A stretch of 64,000 bases of DNA from Artemia franciscana (GCF_032884065.1 NC_088867.1:23070281-23134280), one strand, 5' to 3'. Positions 23,390 to 35,016 are shown, counted from the stretch's first letter. The notes: generated by a model from the sequence alone, not told the origin. A program made the numbers and translations.

Positions 23390-25195
23390 AGTATTTTAGG
23401 CATTTATACTTCACCACTAATTATAGTGTCGTGGCAGTAAATACGAGAATACGCTTTTATACATAGCTAATAACTTGGTAAATGTTAGACGTCTGGGCTT
23501 ACATACAAATTTTTCTGCCTTCTTGTTTCATATAACTGATGCATGGCTGCACCAAACATAAATGAAGAAACACAATTTATTGTGTCATAGCCATTCAACT
23601 ATACATTAGCAATATTTAGTTACAATAGGGGCTGGATACTGGGATATACAAGAGAAGACCTCTTAACTCTCCTGTACTTTAACTTCTTCCCAGCTCCTAA
23701 GGCTCAGACATCTTCGGTAGCAATGGGGTTTAATTGATGCATCTCTTTTGCGTCAATTATCTCATATTTGGATGTTTTTCTTTGTATTTTTGAGAACTTA
23801 TCATTGTTAAACGTTAGTAATGCTCTTATTGTTAGTGAAATACCAGAAATGTTGTTATAATAATGTTGTACCAGCAATATTGTGAAAATAATCAATATTG
23901 ATTTTCCATATATTTTTATCTTTGGTCTTCATTAGTGATGTTTAGTATCAATGATGTCAATGTTACTGTATTTTTAATCTTTTCGATTTTTGACCATATG
24001 AAGGACTTTGTCTTCTCATTAAAAATATTTGGGATAGTGAAAGACAGATTTATTCATCGGGAGTTTTATTCTAGAAACTTTAAAACACTCTTAGAATTCA
24101 TTGTTAGTTTCAAAGTTTGTTAATACTTTAAGAAACTGATTCTCATAATTTATAGATATAAGTGTTTCGTGGGGACTGTTTACGACATTTGTTTTGTAAT
24201 TCTCTATTTGAAGGGCTATCCGTCCTTTGAAATGCTATACTCCACGGAGCCTATATCCAGCATTGCCATCATGTAATGAAAGCGATCGCAAAAGGTTCCA
24301 GCATTATAAAAGATGTCAACTCCAATAGCTAGGCCAGTGAAAGCTATTGTTCCCAGATAATCTCCGGCCCCTAAAATGTCTCGCTCTTGTGCTGGATCTG
24401 TAGTATCCTGTATGGCAATGCCATCACTGTGGTGGATTGAATTCTTCTCATGAATCCAGAATCTCACAGCCGCCTTCCAGTCCTTGTAAGTGTCAACACC
24501 AATGGCTAGGATAGCGAAAATTATTGCTCCCAGATAGTCTCCGGTCCCCTAAATATGTCCCTCTTGCATTAAATATTTGGTATACTATACGGCAATGCCA
24601 TCAAGGCGGTGGATTGAATTCCTCTCATGGATCAAGAATCTTACAGCCACATTCCAGTTCTTTTATAGGCATGGGACTGAATTTCAAACAGCACCGTTTT
24701 GATCTTGTTCTTTCCCCGTTAATTTTATAGCACACCCAACATTCTTTGGAGGTACCAAAACATCCTGCAAAAATGACCATTTGCTGCCAGCCTCTTGAAA
24801 GGTTTTGCACAGTGAAAGTTTTTTCTTCAAAGTTCAACCTTTTAGCAGATCAGCATTAACAAGAGTTGCAACTGAAGCCAAAAAAAGTACACGCGACATT
24901 TTGATGTTTCTCATTTCACAACTTTAAACAAAAGCTGGGTTCAGTCTGGATTTAAGATTTAACGTGAGCAGTTAAGTTTTAGTATTCAGTACAAACTTAT
25001 GCTTTTCTCTGAGTACATAGGCTATTCAAGTGCATTTGTCAGTCAGTTTGTATGTAAGAACCGAAATAAGGATATAGATTGTTTTATCGTCTTTGCTTAT
25101 GAATCTAGATACCAGGTTTAATTCTTGTGATTTCCTCTCTTTCAGGTCTAATCAAATATTACTTTATTCTTAAGGTATAATTATTTTTTCTTATA
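23390..25195. repeat. Duplicated unit, long copy
   Basis: Homologous to 26,400-27,355 in the same orientation (shared TACGAGAATACGCTTTTATA, CATAAATGAAGAAACACAAT, TATATTTTTATCTTTGGTC). The long copy holds an extra segment of about 800 bases (about 24,300-25,110) containing the secreted-protein pseudogene; sequence from about 25,110 again matches the end of the short copy. Confidence 0.8.
24216..24899 (-). pseudogene. Decayed secreted-protein gene with internal ~71-residue repeat
   Basis: From an ATG at 24,899 one minus-strand frame can be followed for about 228 codons to TAG at 24,216, interrupted by at least five stops. It opens with a classic signal peptide (MSRVLFLASVATLVNA). Then come SLCKTFQEAGSKWSFLQDVL, VPPKNVGCAIKLTGKEQDQN, and two repeats sharing AVRFWIHEKNSIHHSDGIA and GDYLGTIAFTGLAIGVD (first copy more decayed: AVRFLIHERNSIHRLDGIAV). 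The continuous frame, signal peptide and internal repeat show a real former gene rather than chance. I do not recognise the family. It could be a single-exon or processed copy, since no intron is needed. No transposon ends are seen at its edges. Confidence 0.6.
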
Positions 25196-25883
25196 TAAGG
25201 TAATTTAAATTTAATTTTTTCCAATGGATTCAAGATAATCAAAAATTATATTAAAGCATAACGGTTAGGTTACATTTACATTTCGCTTATAAAGTACTTG
25301 ATAGTTTTAAGATATTCTGCAAATCACTACTGGCATGTTTTGGCAATAATGTTTCAATGAGTTTGTTTTGTTTATTTTGCTTCACAACTATGCCATAAGT
25401 TGTTCATATCCTTTATCCATTTCACTTTTTGATTTGATTATTTATTGTTCTTCATTATTAATACAAGTTTTTAATCCTAGACCATCCCAGTTTCACCTCC
25501 AACCACTATTTAATGTCTAAACTATTCACTAGATTCATTAAAGTGTTATATATTTCATATGAATATATTATGACTATCTAAAGAGTTTCTTCCAATTTTT
25601 ATATTTGAAAGATTGTTTGGTATAGAAAGTTATTATAACTTTACTTGAATGTGACGAATTATAATTTATATGATTGCAGCTTTTATCAGCTGTTTCTTAG
25701 TTTCTTAATAGTTAATGATGTTGTTATTTTTGTCTTGCTTCTATACAACTGGGAGTGCAGGGGATCCGTTAGATTTTTTAGGGTTTCTTAACTTATTTGT
25801 TACTGATGATATTGCCGTTTTGGTTCTGCTTATATACGGTTGGGGTTCTAGACTATCTGTAGATTTGTTTTTTTTTTATGTCC
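25196..25883. other. No gene seen
   Basis: AT-rich spacer between the long duplicated unit and the 229-bp tandem pair. A 62-codon plus frame at 25,715-25,903 has no recognisable features. Confidence 0.5.
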
Positions 25884-26341
25884 GCGCACCATGGTATGTC
25901 TAGCAGGTGCTTTGATTTTATTAGTAACTGCTTAAGGGGTTATCTGCATACCTTGAGCTCATTGTTAATTATTGAACATATTTCAGCTGAGGTACACGAT
26001 TTCTCTTGAGGTTGACTTTGTCTTGTTGACTTATGATTAAGGATGTGGGTGATGAGAATTGTCGAAGAAGTTATAGTTAGTTTTTTTGCGTGATAGCTGG
26101 GATTATTGAGGTGCGCACCATGGTATGTCTAGCAAGTGCTTTGACTTTATTAGTAACTGCTTCAGGTGTTATCTGCATACCTTGAGCTCATTGTTAATTA
26201 TTGTATATATTTCAGCTGAGGTACACGATTTCTCTTGAGGTTGACTTTGTCTTGTTGACTTATGATTAAGGATGGGGGTGATGAGGATTGTCGAAGAAGT
26301 TATAGTTATTTTTTTTGCGTGATAGCTGGGATTATTGAGGT
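25884..26341. repeat. 229-bp perfect-register tandem duplication
   Basis: Units 25,884-26,112 and 26,113-26,341 begin GCGCACCATGGTATGTCTAG and differ at only a handful of positions. No coding frame is shared. This is a recent local duplication lying between the two copies of the larger duplicated unit. Confidence 0.92.
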
Positions 26342-26399
26342 GCTTTCTACGTCGTCGATAATACTGGTAAAATCATTATAACACAATTGTAAATCGTAT

Positions 26400-27355
26400 A
26401 TAATTAGCAATATTTTAGGCAATTATACTTTACCGTTAAATATAGTCTCTTGGTGATAAATACGAGAATACGCTTTTATAAATAGATAATTTCTTTTTAA
26501 ATGCTAGTGGTCTGAGTTTACATACAAATTTTCAGGTTTTCTTTTTCATAGTACTTATGATTGGCTGCAACAAACATAAATGAAGAAACACAATTCATTG
26601 CGTCATTGCCACCCAACTATACACTAGTAATATTTAGTTACAATAGGGACTGGACATCGGTATATTTAAGAGACGACCTCTTAACTCTCTTGTACTGTAA
26701 TTTCCTCCCCGTTTCTAAGGCTTAGATGTATGATATTTGGATGTTTTCTTTGTAGTTTTAAGAGGTTAGCATTGTTCAACGTTAGTAATGCTCTTATTGC
26801 TAGTCAAATTAGAAATACCAGAAATGTTGCTACTATAATATAGTACCGGGAATTTTGAGAAAATAATCAATATTGACTTTCGATATATTTTTATCTTTGG
26901 TCCTCATTAGTGATGAGTTATATTTGTGAGTCTAATGACTCCTTAATTTTTTTTTAATGGCATTGTATTTTTGATCTTTTCGATTTCTGACCATATGGAG
27001 GACTTCGTCTTTTTGTTATGTATATTTGGGATAGTGAACGACAGATTTACTCCTTGGAACTTTTATTCCAGGATCTTCAATACACTCTTTAAATTTATTA
27101 TTACTTTCAAAGTTCGTTAAAGCTTTAAGTAACTGGTTCTCATAATTTATGCTAAAAGTGTTTCTTGGGGACTACTTACGACATTTCGCTATTTGAAGGG
27201 CTTCTCCGTCCTTTGAATTGTTATACTCCCAGGAGCCATTATTCGGCATTGCTATTATTTAATGAAAATGATCGTGAAAGGTTGTATACCAGGTGTATTT
27301 CTCGTGATTGCCTCTCTTTCAGGTTGTGCCAAATATTACTTTATTCTTAAATGAT
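26400..27355. repeat. Duplicated unit, short copy
   Basis: Second copy of 23,390-25,195 with the central ~800 bases missing. At about 27,275 it passes directly from sequence matching 24,290 to sequence matching 25,110 (TATACCAGGT...TTCAGGT). Divergence of roughly 10-15% by eye means the duplication is old. Confidence 0.78.
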
Positions 27356-27359
27356 TTCT

Positions 27360-28480
27360 GAGACCACACTGGCGAATCATAACAAAACACAAAATCACAA
27401 AGAAAGGGAGAGCGAGGACAATTAACAGCCAGTGAAACAATTTAAAATTATGCTAATATTTCGGTCAAAACTCCGCTTGACCATCCTCAGTGCAGAATAA
27501 ACTGATGAAAAGAAACCATAAAGCTAAACACACAACCGAAATATAATGAACAGTAAATATGATAACGGTGAGAGGGTAACTGAATAAAACCACAAGTCTA
27601 AATGACATATCACAAGTTCATGTTACTTACAGATCTCTTAAAGGCTAATCAATTTCCAGGTAGATTATTATCAGATATTTCATTTGATTGTACAACAAAA
27701 ATTAGTGGATTTATGTGAAAACGATCAGAATTCATAATTCTGTCATAAATGAGATATAGAGAAGTTTCTCCCATGTCTCTTTTGAGAGCTACCTTTTTGT
27801 GTACGTACTTTTTTTTCTCAAGTGCTTCCCAAAAACTTGCCTGACACCTTTAAGGGGGCAATAATGGACGTGCTATCAAATAAGATAAAATGATGTGGAC
27901 TATCTTACAAAAGCTGAGCAAAATTGAAATAAGAAATTTCAGGCCTTTGGCTTAGCCTCACGGCCTTGTCTATTGAAGATCTATGTTGTAATAACCGGTC
28001 TCCTTGTTGTTCTTGGGTTCTTTCAATGTAAAACTACCACGAGAACAGTGAATCATATAAGTACCACTACACAGAATGGAGCTAGTTTTATCTGTGCCAG
28101 TGTTGGAAAAAGCTTTGTAATTAATTTGAATGTTTGAAGGTGCCATTGAGTTTATGTTTTTTAAGCATTCTTTTCAGTTTGTCACTACGTTTTGGAATTT
28201 ACAGTAAAATTGTGAAAAGTTTCTTCTCAACCATCAATGGGATGTTATCTGTTAGGATTTGTGGATATGATGACTTCTTGTGTGCCTTTTTTGTCTTTCT
28301 CTTAGAATGATTTCAAGTAATTTTATTTTGACCTGTCCCTAAATAAAAAGCCAGTCATTTACTTAGAAATGAATGGAAATTTCAAAAATAAGTCCTTTCT
28401 TGTGTTAATGCGATAAATGGTATTATATACTAAGTTTATTTTCATATCCAAAAGTTTGGGAAGAATGGCCTGAATTCTCC
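27360..28480 (-). pseudogene. Penelope-like element 3' part with GIY-YIG endonuclease, decayed
   Basis: Hidden in broken frames on the minus strand. From right to left: EKKLFTILL then IPKRSDKLKRMLKKHKLNGT (about 28,230-28,140), CSGTYMIHCSRGSF (about 28,080), a frame change, then RLLQHRSSIDKAVRLSQRPE, KKYVHKKVALKRDMGETSLY and IYDRIMNSDRFH ending near 27,650. G-(T/V)-Y-x-I-x-C followed by an RxxxH-like helix and a K..H..E region is the GIY-YIG nuclease layout used by PLEs. The 3' flank contains the GGTCAAGCGGAGTTTTGACC motif (27,465-27,484 complement). I infer a PLE of a different lineage from that at 11.5-13.7 kb. Many stops; inactive. Confidence 0.65.
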
Positions 28481-28489
28481 TACAGAACT

Positions 28490-29230
28490 GTGCACATCTC
28501 CACCAGCATGTCTGCTAAATCTACGCCAACCATATGGCGGTTGTACTCTTAAACAATGCCTAGACTTGAAAATTCAACCCAGGATTTATCCTTAACGTTC
28601 CAGCGTCTGCACGCATCCTGTGGTGTTTTCTCTGCATACATTGAAGCCAAGAAAACCGTGTTGTTATCTAACCATTTCTCTACAATTACTCCAGAACGAA
28701 TGTCAGTCCTGTAGTCGGAAATTATTCTTTCCTGTTTTTTCACTTCACCATCTGTGAGGCCCGGGCAGCTCTTCAGTCACGCTTTAATCAAAATACCAAC
28801 AAAAGAGAATCCTTTAATTTTCAGCAGACTTATTAGTTTCAGGCTCAAAAACCGGTTGTCATAGCAAGTCTTGTAGTTCATTTTCCCTGGCAAGGTACTC
28901 ATCAGACTTAAAATATGTTCCCCTTCCACTCCAGGATTTGGCTCTATGTTCTAATCAACAAAAGTACCCTTACCTTGATAAAGTTCAAAGTCGTAAGAGA
29001 ACCCTGACCTACTAGCTCTTTTTAATCCCCACTTCATCCGATTTTTCGGTAGATAAAAATGGGTGAAGCCAAGTTGCTTCACCCATTGCAGGTCACCATA
29101 CACCATTCAATGTGTACTTTCGCTGCAACTTCTTCGTCTCCTCTTATTATTACACTTTATCTATTCCGTCTCTTGATTCTTAGTGTTGGGTGGGCATAAG
29201 CCTTATTAACAATCTTTCTTTCTATGATTT
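28490..29230 (-). pseudogene. piggyBac-family transposase, decayed, copy 2
   Basis: One minus-strand frame with a few stops reads YLPKNRMKWGLKRASRSG, FSYDFELYQGKGTFVD, stop, CYDNRFLSLKLISLLKIKGF, stop, IISDYRTDIRSGVIVEKWLD (NNTVFLAS), RRWNVKDKSWVEF, stop, EYNRHMVGVDLADM. These are the successive conserved blocks of piggyBac DDE transposases, including W-x-DN-x-x-V and GVDLAD. It is closer to intact than copy 1 in the middle region, and MVGVDLAD differs from MGGVDLAD. It is joined directly to the PLE 3' part on one side and the satellite unit on the other. Confidence 0.88.
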
Positions 29231-29554
29231 TGTTCGTTAATATATGCATTTTATTAGAGAGGCTAAAATATATACCTATGTTAACCGTTTGTTTTGTAGG
29301 ACTACCTACATTTTTAAGAACAAGTGCACCACCTTACGAAATTACTGTCTTTTTCAACTCGAAGCTCAATATGCGTATATATTTTAATAATTTTAAATGA
29401 AAAACTACCACAGAACTTACATACAATAAATTTTTATTCCGGCTAGAATAGTTCCTTTGCACCACAAAACGGAAGTGTATTGCATATTGATGTTGATTAT
29501 TGCATATTTTATATTGAATTTCTAACGTTCTCCGTTTTTTATGTTCATAAAACT
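29231..29554. other. piggyBac-satellite junction segment
   Basis: 29,262-29,345 is the inverse of 16,380-16,500 (shared ACCTATGTTAACCG and CCACCTTACG-type sequence). The remainder is AT-rich without coding signs. Confidence 0.55.
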
Positions 29555-32045
29555 AGTTGCACATTGATTTTTTTGGGCACAAAGCAAGTCTTATGTTGTT
29601 TTTTCTTCGTGAAACCTGCTGCAAGTTAATTTTCTCATCGAGAAACTTTTTTCACTTTTAGTTTTTCATCGTGAAACTAACTTTCACGAGATTTGTTTGT
29701 TCATTGAACTTGTCCATTCTTTTTTTGATCATGAAAATTGTTAAGTGCTGATTTTTGTTCGTAAAACTTGCTGCACGATTATTTTTTCTTTTATGAAACT
29801 TGAGGATTGATTTTTTCCTCATGAAACTAATTTTTTTCATTGAACTCATTGTGTGCAGATTATTTTTTGTTTGTGGAGCTTTCAGTGTGCTATTTTTTTG
29901 TTCGCGGAAATTGCTGTGTGCTTTTTTGTTCAGGAGACTTTTACATGTTGATTTTTCTCTTCGTTAAACTTGTATATTGATTTTTCTCCTTGCAAGACTG
30001 ATGTTACTCGTTGAACTTTTTACATACTGATTTTTTTTCAGGGAATTTGTTGGGTGCTGATGTTTTGTTCGTGAAACGTGTTACATCTTGATTTTTCAGT
30101 TCGTGAAACTTGTGCATTGATCTTTCTCCTAGTGAAACTGATTTTGTTCGTGGAACTTCTCACGTGCTCATTTCTGTTCATGAAACCTATTTCATGTTGA
30201 CTTTTCTCTTCGTAAGACTTGTGCATTGTATTTTTCTTCCTGAAACCGATGTTGTATGTTGAGCTTGCTGCATGCGGATTTTTTGTTCGTTGAACGTCTT
30301 GCGTGCTGATTTATGTTCTTGAAACTTGCTGCTTGTTGATTTTCTATTCCTAAAACTTCTTAAAGGTTGATTTTTTTTGTCGGAAACTTCTATGTTGATT
30401 TGTTTCCTCGTGAAACTGATTTAGTTCATAGAACTTGTTGCCTGCTGTTTCCTGCGAGGAAACTTGTTTCGTGCTGATTTTTGTTCAAGAAACTTATTAC
30501 ATGTTGACTTTTCCTTTTTGAAAAACTTGTTTATTGATTTTTCTCCTAGTGAAACTTGTTATGAGCTCATTTTGTTCGTAGAACCTGTTGCATGTTGATT
30601 TTTCTCTTTGTTATTCCTTTACATTAATTTTTCTCATCTTGAAATATAAACTGTTCATAGAATTTATTATGTTTTGAATGTTTGCTCGTCGAACTTGTTT
30701 CTAGCTATGTGTTGTTTGCAAAACTCGTTTGTAGGTTGATTTTTCCCTTCATGAAGATTTTAGATTGATTATTCTCCTTGTGAAACTTGTTGCGTGCTGA
30801 TTGTTGTATGTGATTGTTATACTGGTTTTTAGTTGTGAAATTTATTGAATTTTTCTTTTCGTTAAACTTGTACACAGATTTTTCTCCTCATGAAAATGAT
30901 TTTATTTTTGGAACTTGTTGTGTGCTTTCTTGAAGCTGTTGCCTGCTGATTTTTGTTCATAAAACTTGTGTAATGTTGATTTTTATCTTATTTAAACTAG
31001 TACATTGATCTTTCTCATCGGGAAACTGATTTTGATCCTGGTACTTGTTGCATGATGATTTTGGTTCGCTTTTTGCGTTCTGATTTTTGTTTGTGAAACT
31101 TGTTGAACGTTGATTTTTCTCTAGGTAAAACTAATACATTGATTTTTCTCGTCACAAAACTGATTTTGCTTGCGAAACTTGTTTCATGTTTATTTTTTGT
31201 TCATAGAACATGTTATGTGCTGATATTTGCTCGTGAAATTTATTGCATGTTGACTTTTCTCTTCGTGAAACTTGTAGATTGATTTTTCTCCTCAGGAAAA
31301 TGATTTTTTTTTTCATGGAACTTATTTAGTGCTGATTTTTGTCCAAAGAAATTTTTACGTGCTAATTTTTAATCGTTCGTGAAATCCGTGAAAAATTGGA
31401 TTTCTCTTCGTAAAACCTGTCCATTGATTTTTCTTCTCATGAAACCAATTTTGTTCATGGAAACTTTTGAGTGCTGCTTTTTGTTCATGGAATTCGATAC
31501 GTGCTGATTTGTCGGGTCATGAGAACCGTTGCATATTGATTTGTCTCTTCGTAAAACTTATACCTTGATATTTCTCCTCATGCAACTTATTTTATTCAAT
31601 AAGGTTCTTGCGTGCTAATTTTTGTTCGTAAAGCTTCTAGCGTGCAGATTTTTGTTCGTAAAACTTTTTACATATTGATTTTTCTCGTCATACAACTTCT
31701 AAATTGATTTTTCTCATCGTGAAACTAATTTTGTTAAGCGAACTTGTTGCATACTGATTTTTGCTTTAGAAACTTAGTGCGTGATTATTTTTGTTTGTGA
31801 AACTTCTTGCATCTTGATTTATCTCTTCGTATAACTTGTACATTGGTTTTTTCCCTCAGGAAACTGATTTTATTTATGGAACTCACTGCTTGCTGATTTT
31901 ATGCTTGGCGAACTTGTTTGGTGCTCATTTTTATTAGCAAAACTTTTTGCATGTCGATTTTTGTCCACGTGAAACTTGTACATTGATTTTTCTCCTCGTT
32001 AAATTTATTTTATTCATCGAATTTATTGTAGGCTAGGTAAGGTTT
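29555..32045. repeat. Long degenerate TTCGTGAAACTTG satellite with higher-order pattern
   Basis: About 2.5 kb of diverged units, reverse complement of the satellites at 3.35 and 15.77 kb. Three unit types alternate: TGATTTTTGTTCGTGAAACT, TTGATTTTTCTCTTCGTGAA and TTGATTTTTCTCCTCGTGAA followed by ACTGATTTTGTTCGTGGAAC. Together they give a loose higher-order period of roughly 110-140 bases. Frames across it are rich in stops on both strands. This is satellite or an expanded internal minisatellite of a transposon. Confidence 0.88.
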
Positions 32046-32139
32046 GGGGGTTGGAACTAAGCCTTACGGGACCTTCGCCTAACCTACTCATGGTATGTTA
32101 GGTTAATTTAGGTTAGATGACACGTAATCTAATCAACAT
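32046..32139. other. Hinge sequence between oppositely oriented satellite blocks
   Basis: A short unique stretch (GGTAAGGTTTGGGGGTTGGA...) with two TTAGG words near 32,098-32,115. To its left the satellite reads TTCGTGAAAC, to its right GTTTCAC. Confidence 0.6.
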
Positions 32140-32360
32140 CAACTAATAGAAAAATCAATGTACATGTTTCACAGAGAGATGCACAAGTTTCACGTAGCTG
32201 CTGAAAAATGTTGAATAATTTTCACAAGCAAAAATCAGTGCGCGACAACTTCTTTGAACAAATTAGTTTTGAGAGTTGAAAAATAAGTGTAAAAGTTTCA
32301 CGAAAAGAAAAATCATCATGCAACCAGCTTCATGATTAAAAATCAGTACGCATTATTTCT
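32140..32360. repeat. Satellite block in inverted orientation
   Basis: About 220 bases of AAGTTTCACGAAAAGAAAAATC-like units, opposite in orientation to 29,555-32,045, so the whole forms an inverted satellite array. Confidence 0.75.
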
Positions 32361-32449
32361 CAAGATTTTAATAGTAAAATATTTCGCATTATTTTAATAA
32401 TAAAATTAGATTATTGACACATCTAAGCAAATTTAATAACGAAAGAAAA

Positions 32450-33190
32450 ACATGTAATTTTTCTGAAAAAAAGAAAGAAAAAGGAGTAGACCCCCAAAAC
32501 TTCCCACCGTAAGATAAATTGCCACACATGTGCTATGCTGGTTCATCCTTACAAACAAAACACTGAACTTCAACTTTACAATAACCATTTGGCTTTTTTC
32601 TTCACTCGTTTGTGCTAATTGCCCACAGCTTGACTCTGGATCTGTCGACACCCACGCGTCTCTATTGCAGAACAACCATGGTCTAGATCGCATGGGCATC
32701 AACATTAGGATTAAAAATTAAAGCCCAAAGATCAACAGCAAATACTCGTGCTTAGCATGGTTAAGTAAAAGTTTCTTGCTCGCAAGAGCTTAAATTTCAG
32801 AGAAGCGTAGAATCAGGTACTATCACATTCGAATCTTCAAGCAAAATCACCTGAATTGGTCTCTTAATCTCCATTGGTGAAAACAAAATCGTATCCCAAT
32901 TAAAACACGAATCACACCGTGGCAAAGTTTGAAATAATCCAGGACCAAAAATACAAAGGTCTGAAAAAACGATAGAGGTAATGGGAGACTAGGTAGGAAT
33001 CTTAATCAACCATCCATCGATTTCTCTTGGTTGACAATCCCCTAGGATAGTCAAGTTAAAAACACTCTTGGATGCCAACTGAAGATAAAATTTTAATACG
33101 TAACTCAAGGAATAAGGTTTGCAGGAAAGAACTGTCGTTTCACATGAAGTTTTAAAACCATGAATGGGGCTACTGGACTCTTTCACTGCT
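32450..33190 (-). pseudogene. Unidentified coding remnant
   Basis: One minus-strand frame can be followed from about 33,186 to 32,480. The first part is open for 65 codons (KPYSLSYVLKFYLQLASKSV, TILGDCQPREIDGWLIKIP), then TAG at 32,989, then FSDLCIFGPGLFQTLPRCDS and FSPMEIKRPIQVILLEDSNV to a TGA near 32,800. Continuing with more stops, the frame gives VEVQCFVCKDEPA and MCGNLSYGGKFWGSTPF (about 32,580-32,480). The Cys spacing and SYGG recall a nuclear-receptor-like zinc module, but key cysteines are absent. No confident family assignment; it may be a decayed host gene or transposon ORF. Confidence 0.4.
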
Positions 33191-34027
33191 CTTGCATTCT
33201 CTTTCTTTGTCCTTTCTCTTTTTGTCCCTCCCCCTTTCCCTGTTTTTCATTTTCCTCATCAATAGCTTACGTTTAATTTTTTTCATAAATGTTATTAAAA
33301 AGATTAAATTTCTATTTTACTAAAAACATTAGTTTTAAAAGCAAATCAGTGAATTAACTTTAACTTAATATTTTACTTTATTGGTGAATTCTTTTCTTAT
33401 TTTTTTTTCACCTTTAGTTGTCCGAATATTAGTTCTGACATCATACAGTACACAAGTGTTTCCTAGTTCTGACGAATTTCCCGAGTTTTAACATTTTTGG
33501 ATCTTATCTTTTTATAAATATACTGTGCAGCTTGATGTAGCACAAGTACCTGATATACCACTTTTCCCTTTATCAGTTTAATCACAAAATTTAGTGGTTG
33601 TCTTGAATTGTAGCCTTATGGAACCATTTGAAGGCTCTCCCAGGATAACATGATCGTGCAGTTGGTTCCATGTAGATTTTTAGTACTAGACAAACATGTA
33701 TCTAGAATACTCTTAAGATATGTTGCCTTTAAAAAATAGCAGTGGGTTTCGGTTTTTAGAGTCATATTTGGAAAACAAAAAAATATTGTCTTTGCTAAGT
33801 AAAAGGAATAAATACTTGCGATAGCAAAAAAAAAAATATGTATCTAGCAAAAACATGGTAGAAAAACAATCAAATAGTGGCAATGAGTTGAATGAATGCT
33901 GTATAAAATTTGACAGCAGTATCAACAACAAATTTGGACAATTTTAAAAAATCTTTTTTAGGGTCTCATTGTACTAAAAAGAAAATTTAAGGCAACAGGA
34001 ATTAAAATGCCGTTGGGAGTTCGCAGA
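33191..34027. other. No gene seen
   Basis: AT-rich DNA. No recognised repeat, RNA gene or protein-like frame. Confidence 0.5.
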
Positions 34028-34980
34028 ACTTCTTGGAGACGTTTGGTGGAGAGGTTTTGTCCCCCGGAGGAGGATGTATAAAAGAAGTTGTTTCAACAGT
34101 TCTGAACAAACATTCATTCAGTGAACATCTGTGTTTGCACTATACAATTTTCAGCCAGATTAACTCTGACAATTAAATTCTTTAACATTTTTTCAATGAA
34201 TTCGGAGTAATAGGATCATTTTTGCGAGCGCTTTACAAAATTGGATGTGAATTATCGTGGGTGTTCGTTTATCAATTTTTTGACAATTATAAACATTATT
34301 GAATATGAATATGGTTAACAAAAGTGGGAAATGATCAAGACAAAGTGATTTAGAGGATTCAAAAGGATCCACTGAGTCGACTAATAATATCTCAAAGTTA
34401 GATAAAATCCTTGAAATAGTCGAAGCAAATAATAACGATGGCTTAGAAATAAAATTGGAAATCGTTGACATTAAATCTAGTTTAGAGTTCCTAAAATTCT
34501 CGCGTGGAGGATCTAGAATTACCAAGAACAGCCCAAGAAAATGAATTATCTAGTATCAAGCAGGAAATATCCGCATTACGAAACCAAATTGAAAAGGAGC
34601 CTAGTTTGGGTGAATTAGCATCTAGAGTACTTGTGTTAGAAAACATGAATAGGAGAAGGAATTTTATTATATGGAACATTAAAATCGAATCTAAATTAAG
34701 GGCTAAAGACCATGACGACAAATTCTGTGTGCTTCAGGGAAACAAGAAATTACGTGAAAACCCGTTCGAAAGAGGAGCCGGACGTGAATCCCCATATATG
34801 AGATATGATGTGACAAAAGGAGTTCGTGACATTCGCAATTCCCTTAGAATTAAACAAAAAGAATTTAGAGTAAAGGGAAATAGTGCTTGGATCCCCCCAG
34901 TGTACCCACCAGCATTATGCTTAATTGATAATGAAGAAAAAGTAAAGCTTAAGTGGTATAAGTCCAGTAATTGAGATACA
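34028..34980 (+). pseudogene. LINE ORF1-like gene with TATA-containing leader (mosaic copy A)
   Basis: The leader (GGAGGATGTATAAAAGAAGT at 34,068-34,087) has a TATA box and is shared with 41,286-41,305. ORF1 begins near 34,313 (ATGGTTAACAAAAGTGGG), meets an early TGA, and slips frame near 34,500. The second part reads ELSSIKQEISALRNQIEKEP (coiled-coil type), ASRVLVLENMNRRRNFIIWN (the start of the RRM-like fold of LINE ORF1 proteins) and ends in KVKLKWYKSSN at 34,972. This is a nucleic-acid chaperone type protein. Frame breaks make it inactive. It is followed by a reverse transcriptase fragment in the opposite orientation. Confidence 0.7.
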
Positions 34981-35016
34981 TGTATGAGAAAGATATATTT
35001 TTGGTTTGTTTTGATA

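Noticed and set aside
29658-31282. Several 60-codon ORFs inside the satellite (KFHEQ-like peptides)
   Set aside because: Surrounding units are full of stops in every frame and unit length is not a stable multiple of three.
29555-32045. CRISPR-like array
   Set aside because: Units are strongly diverged, spacers are not unique sequences of uniform length, and the context is eukaryotic.
32090-32118. Arthropod telomere repeat (TTAGG)n
   Set aside because: Only two imperfect TTAGG words; not an array.
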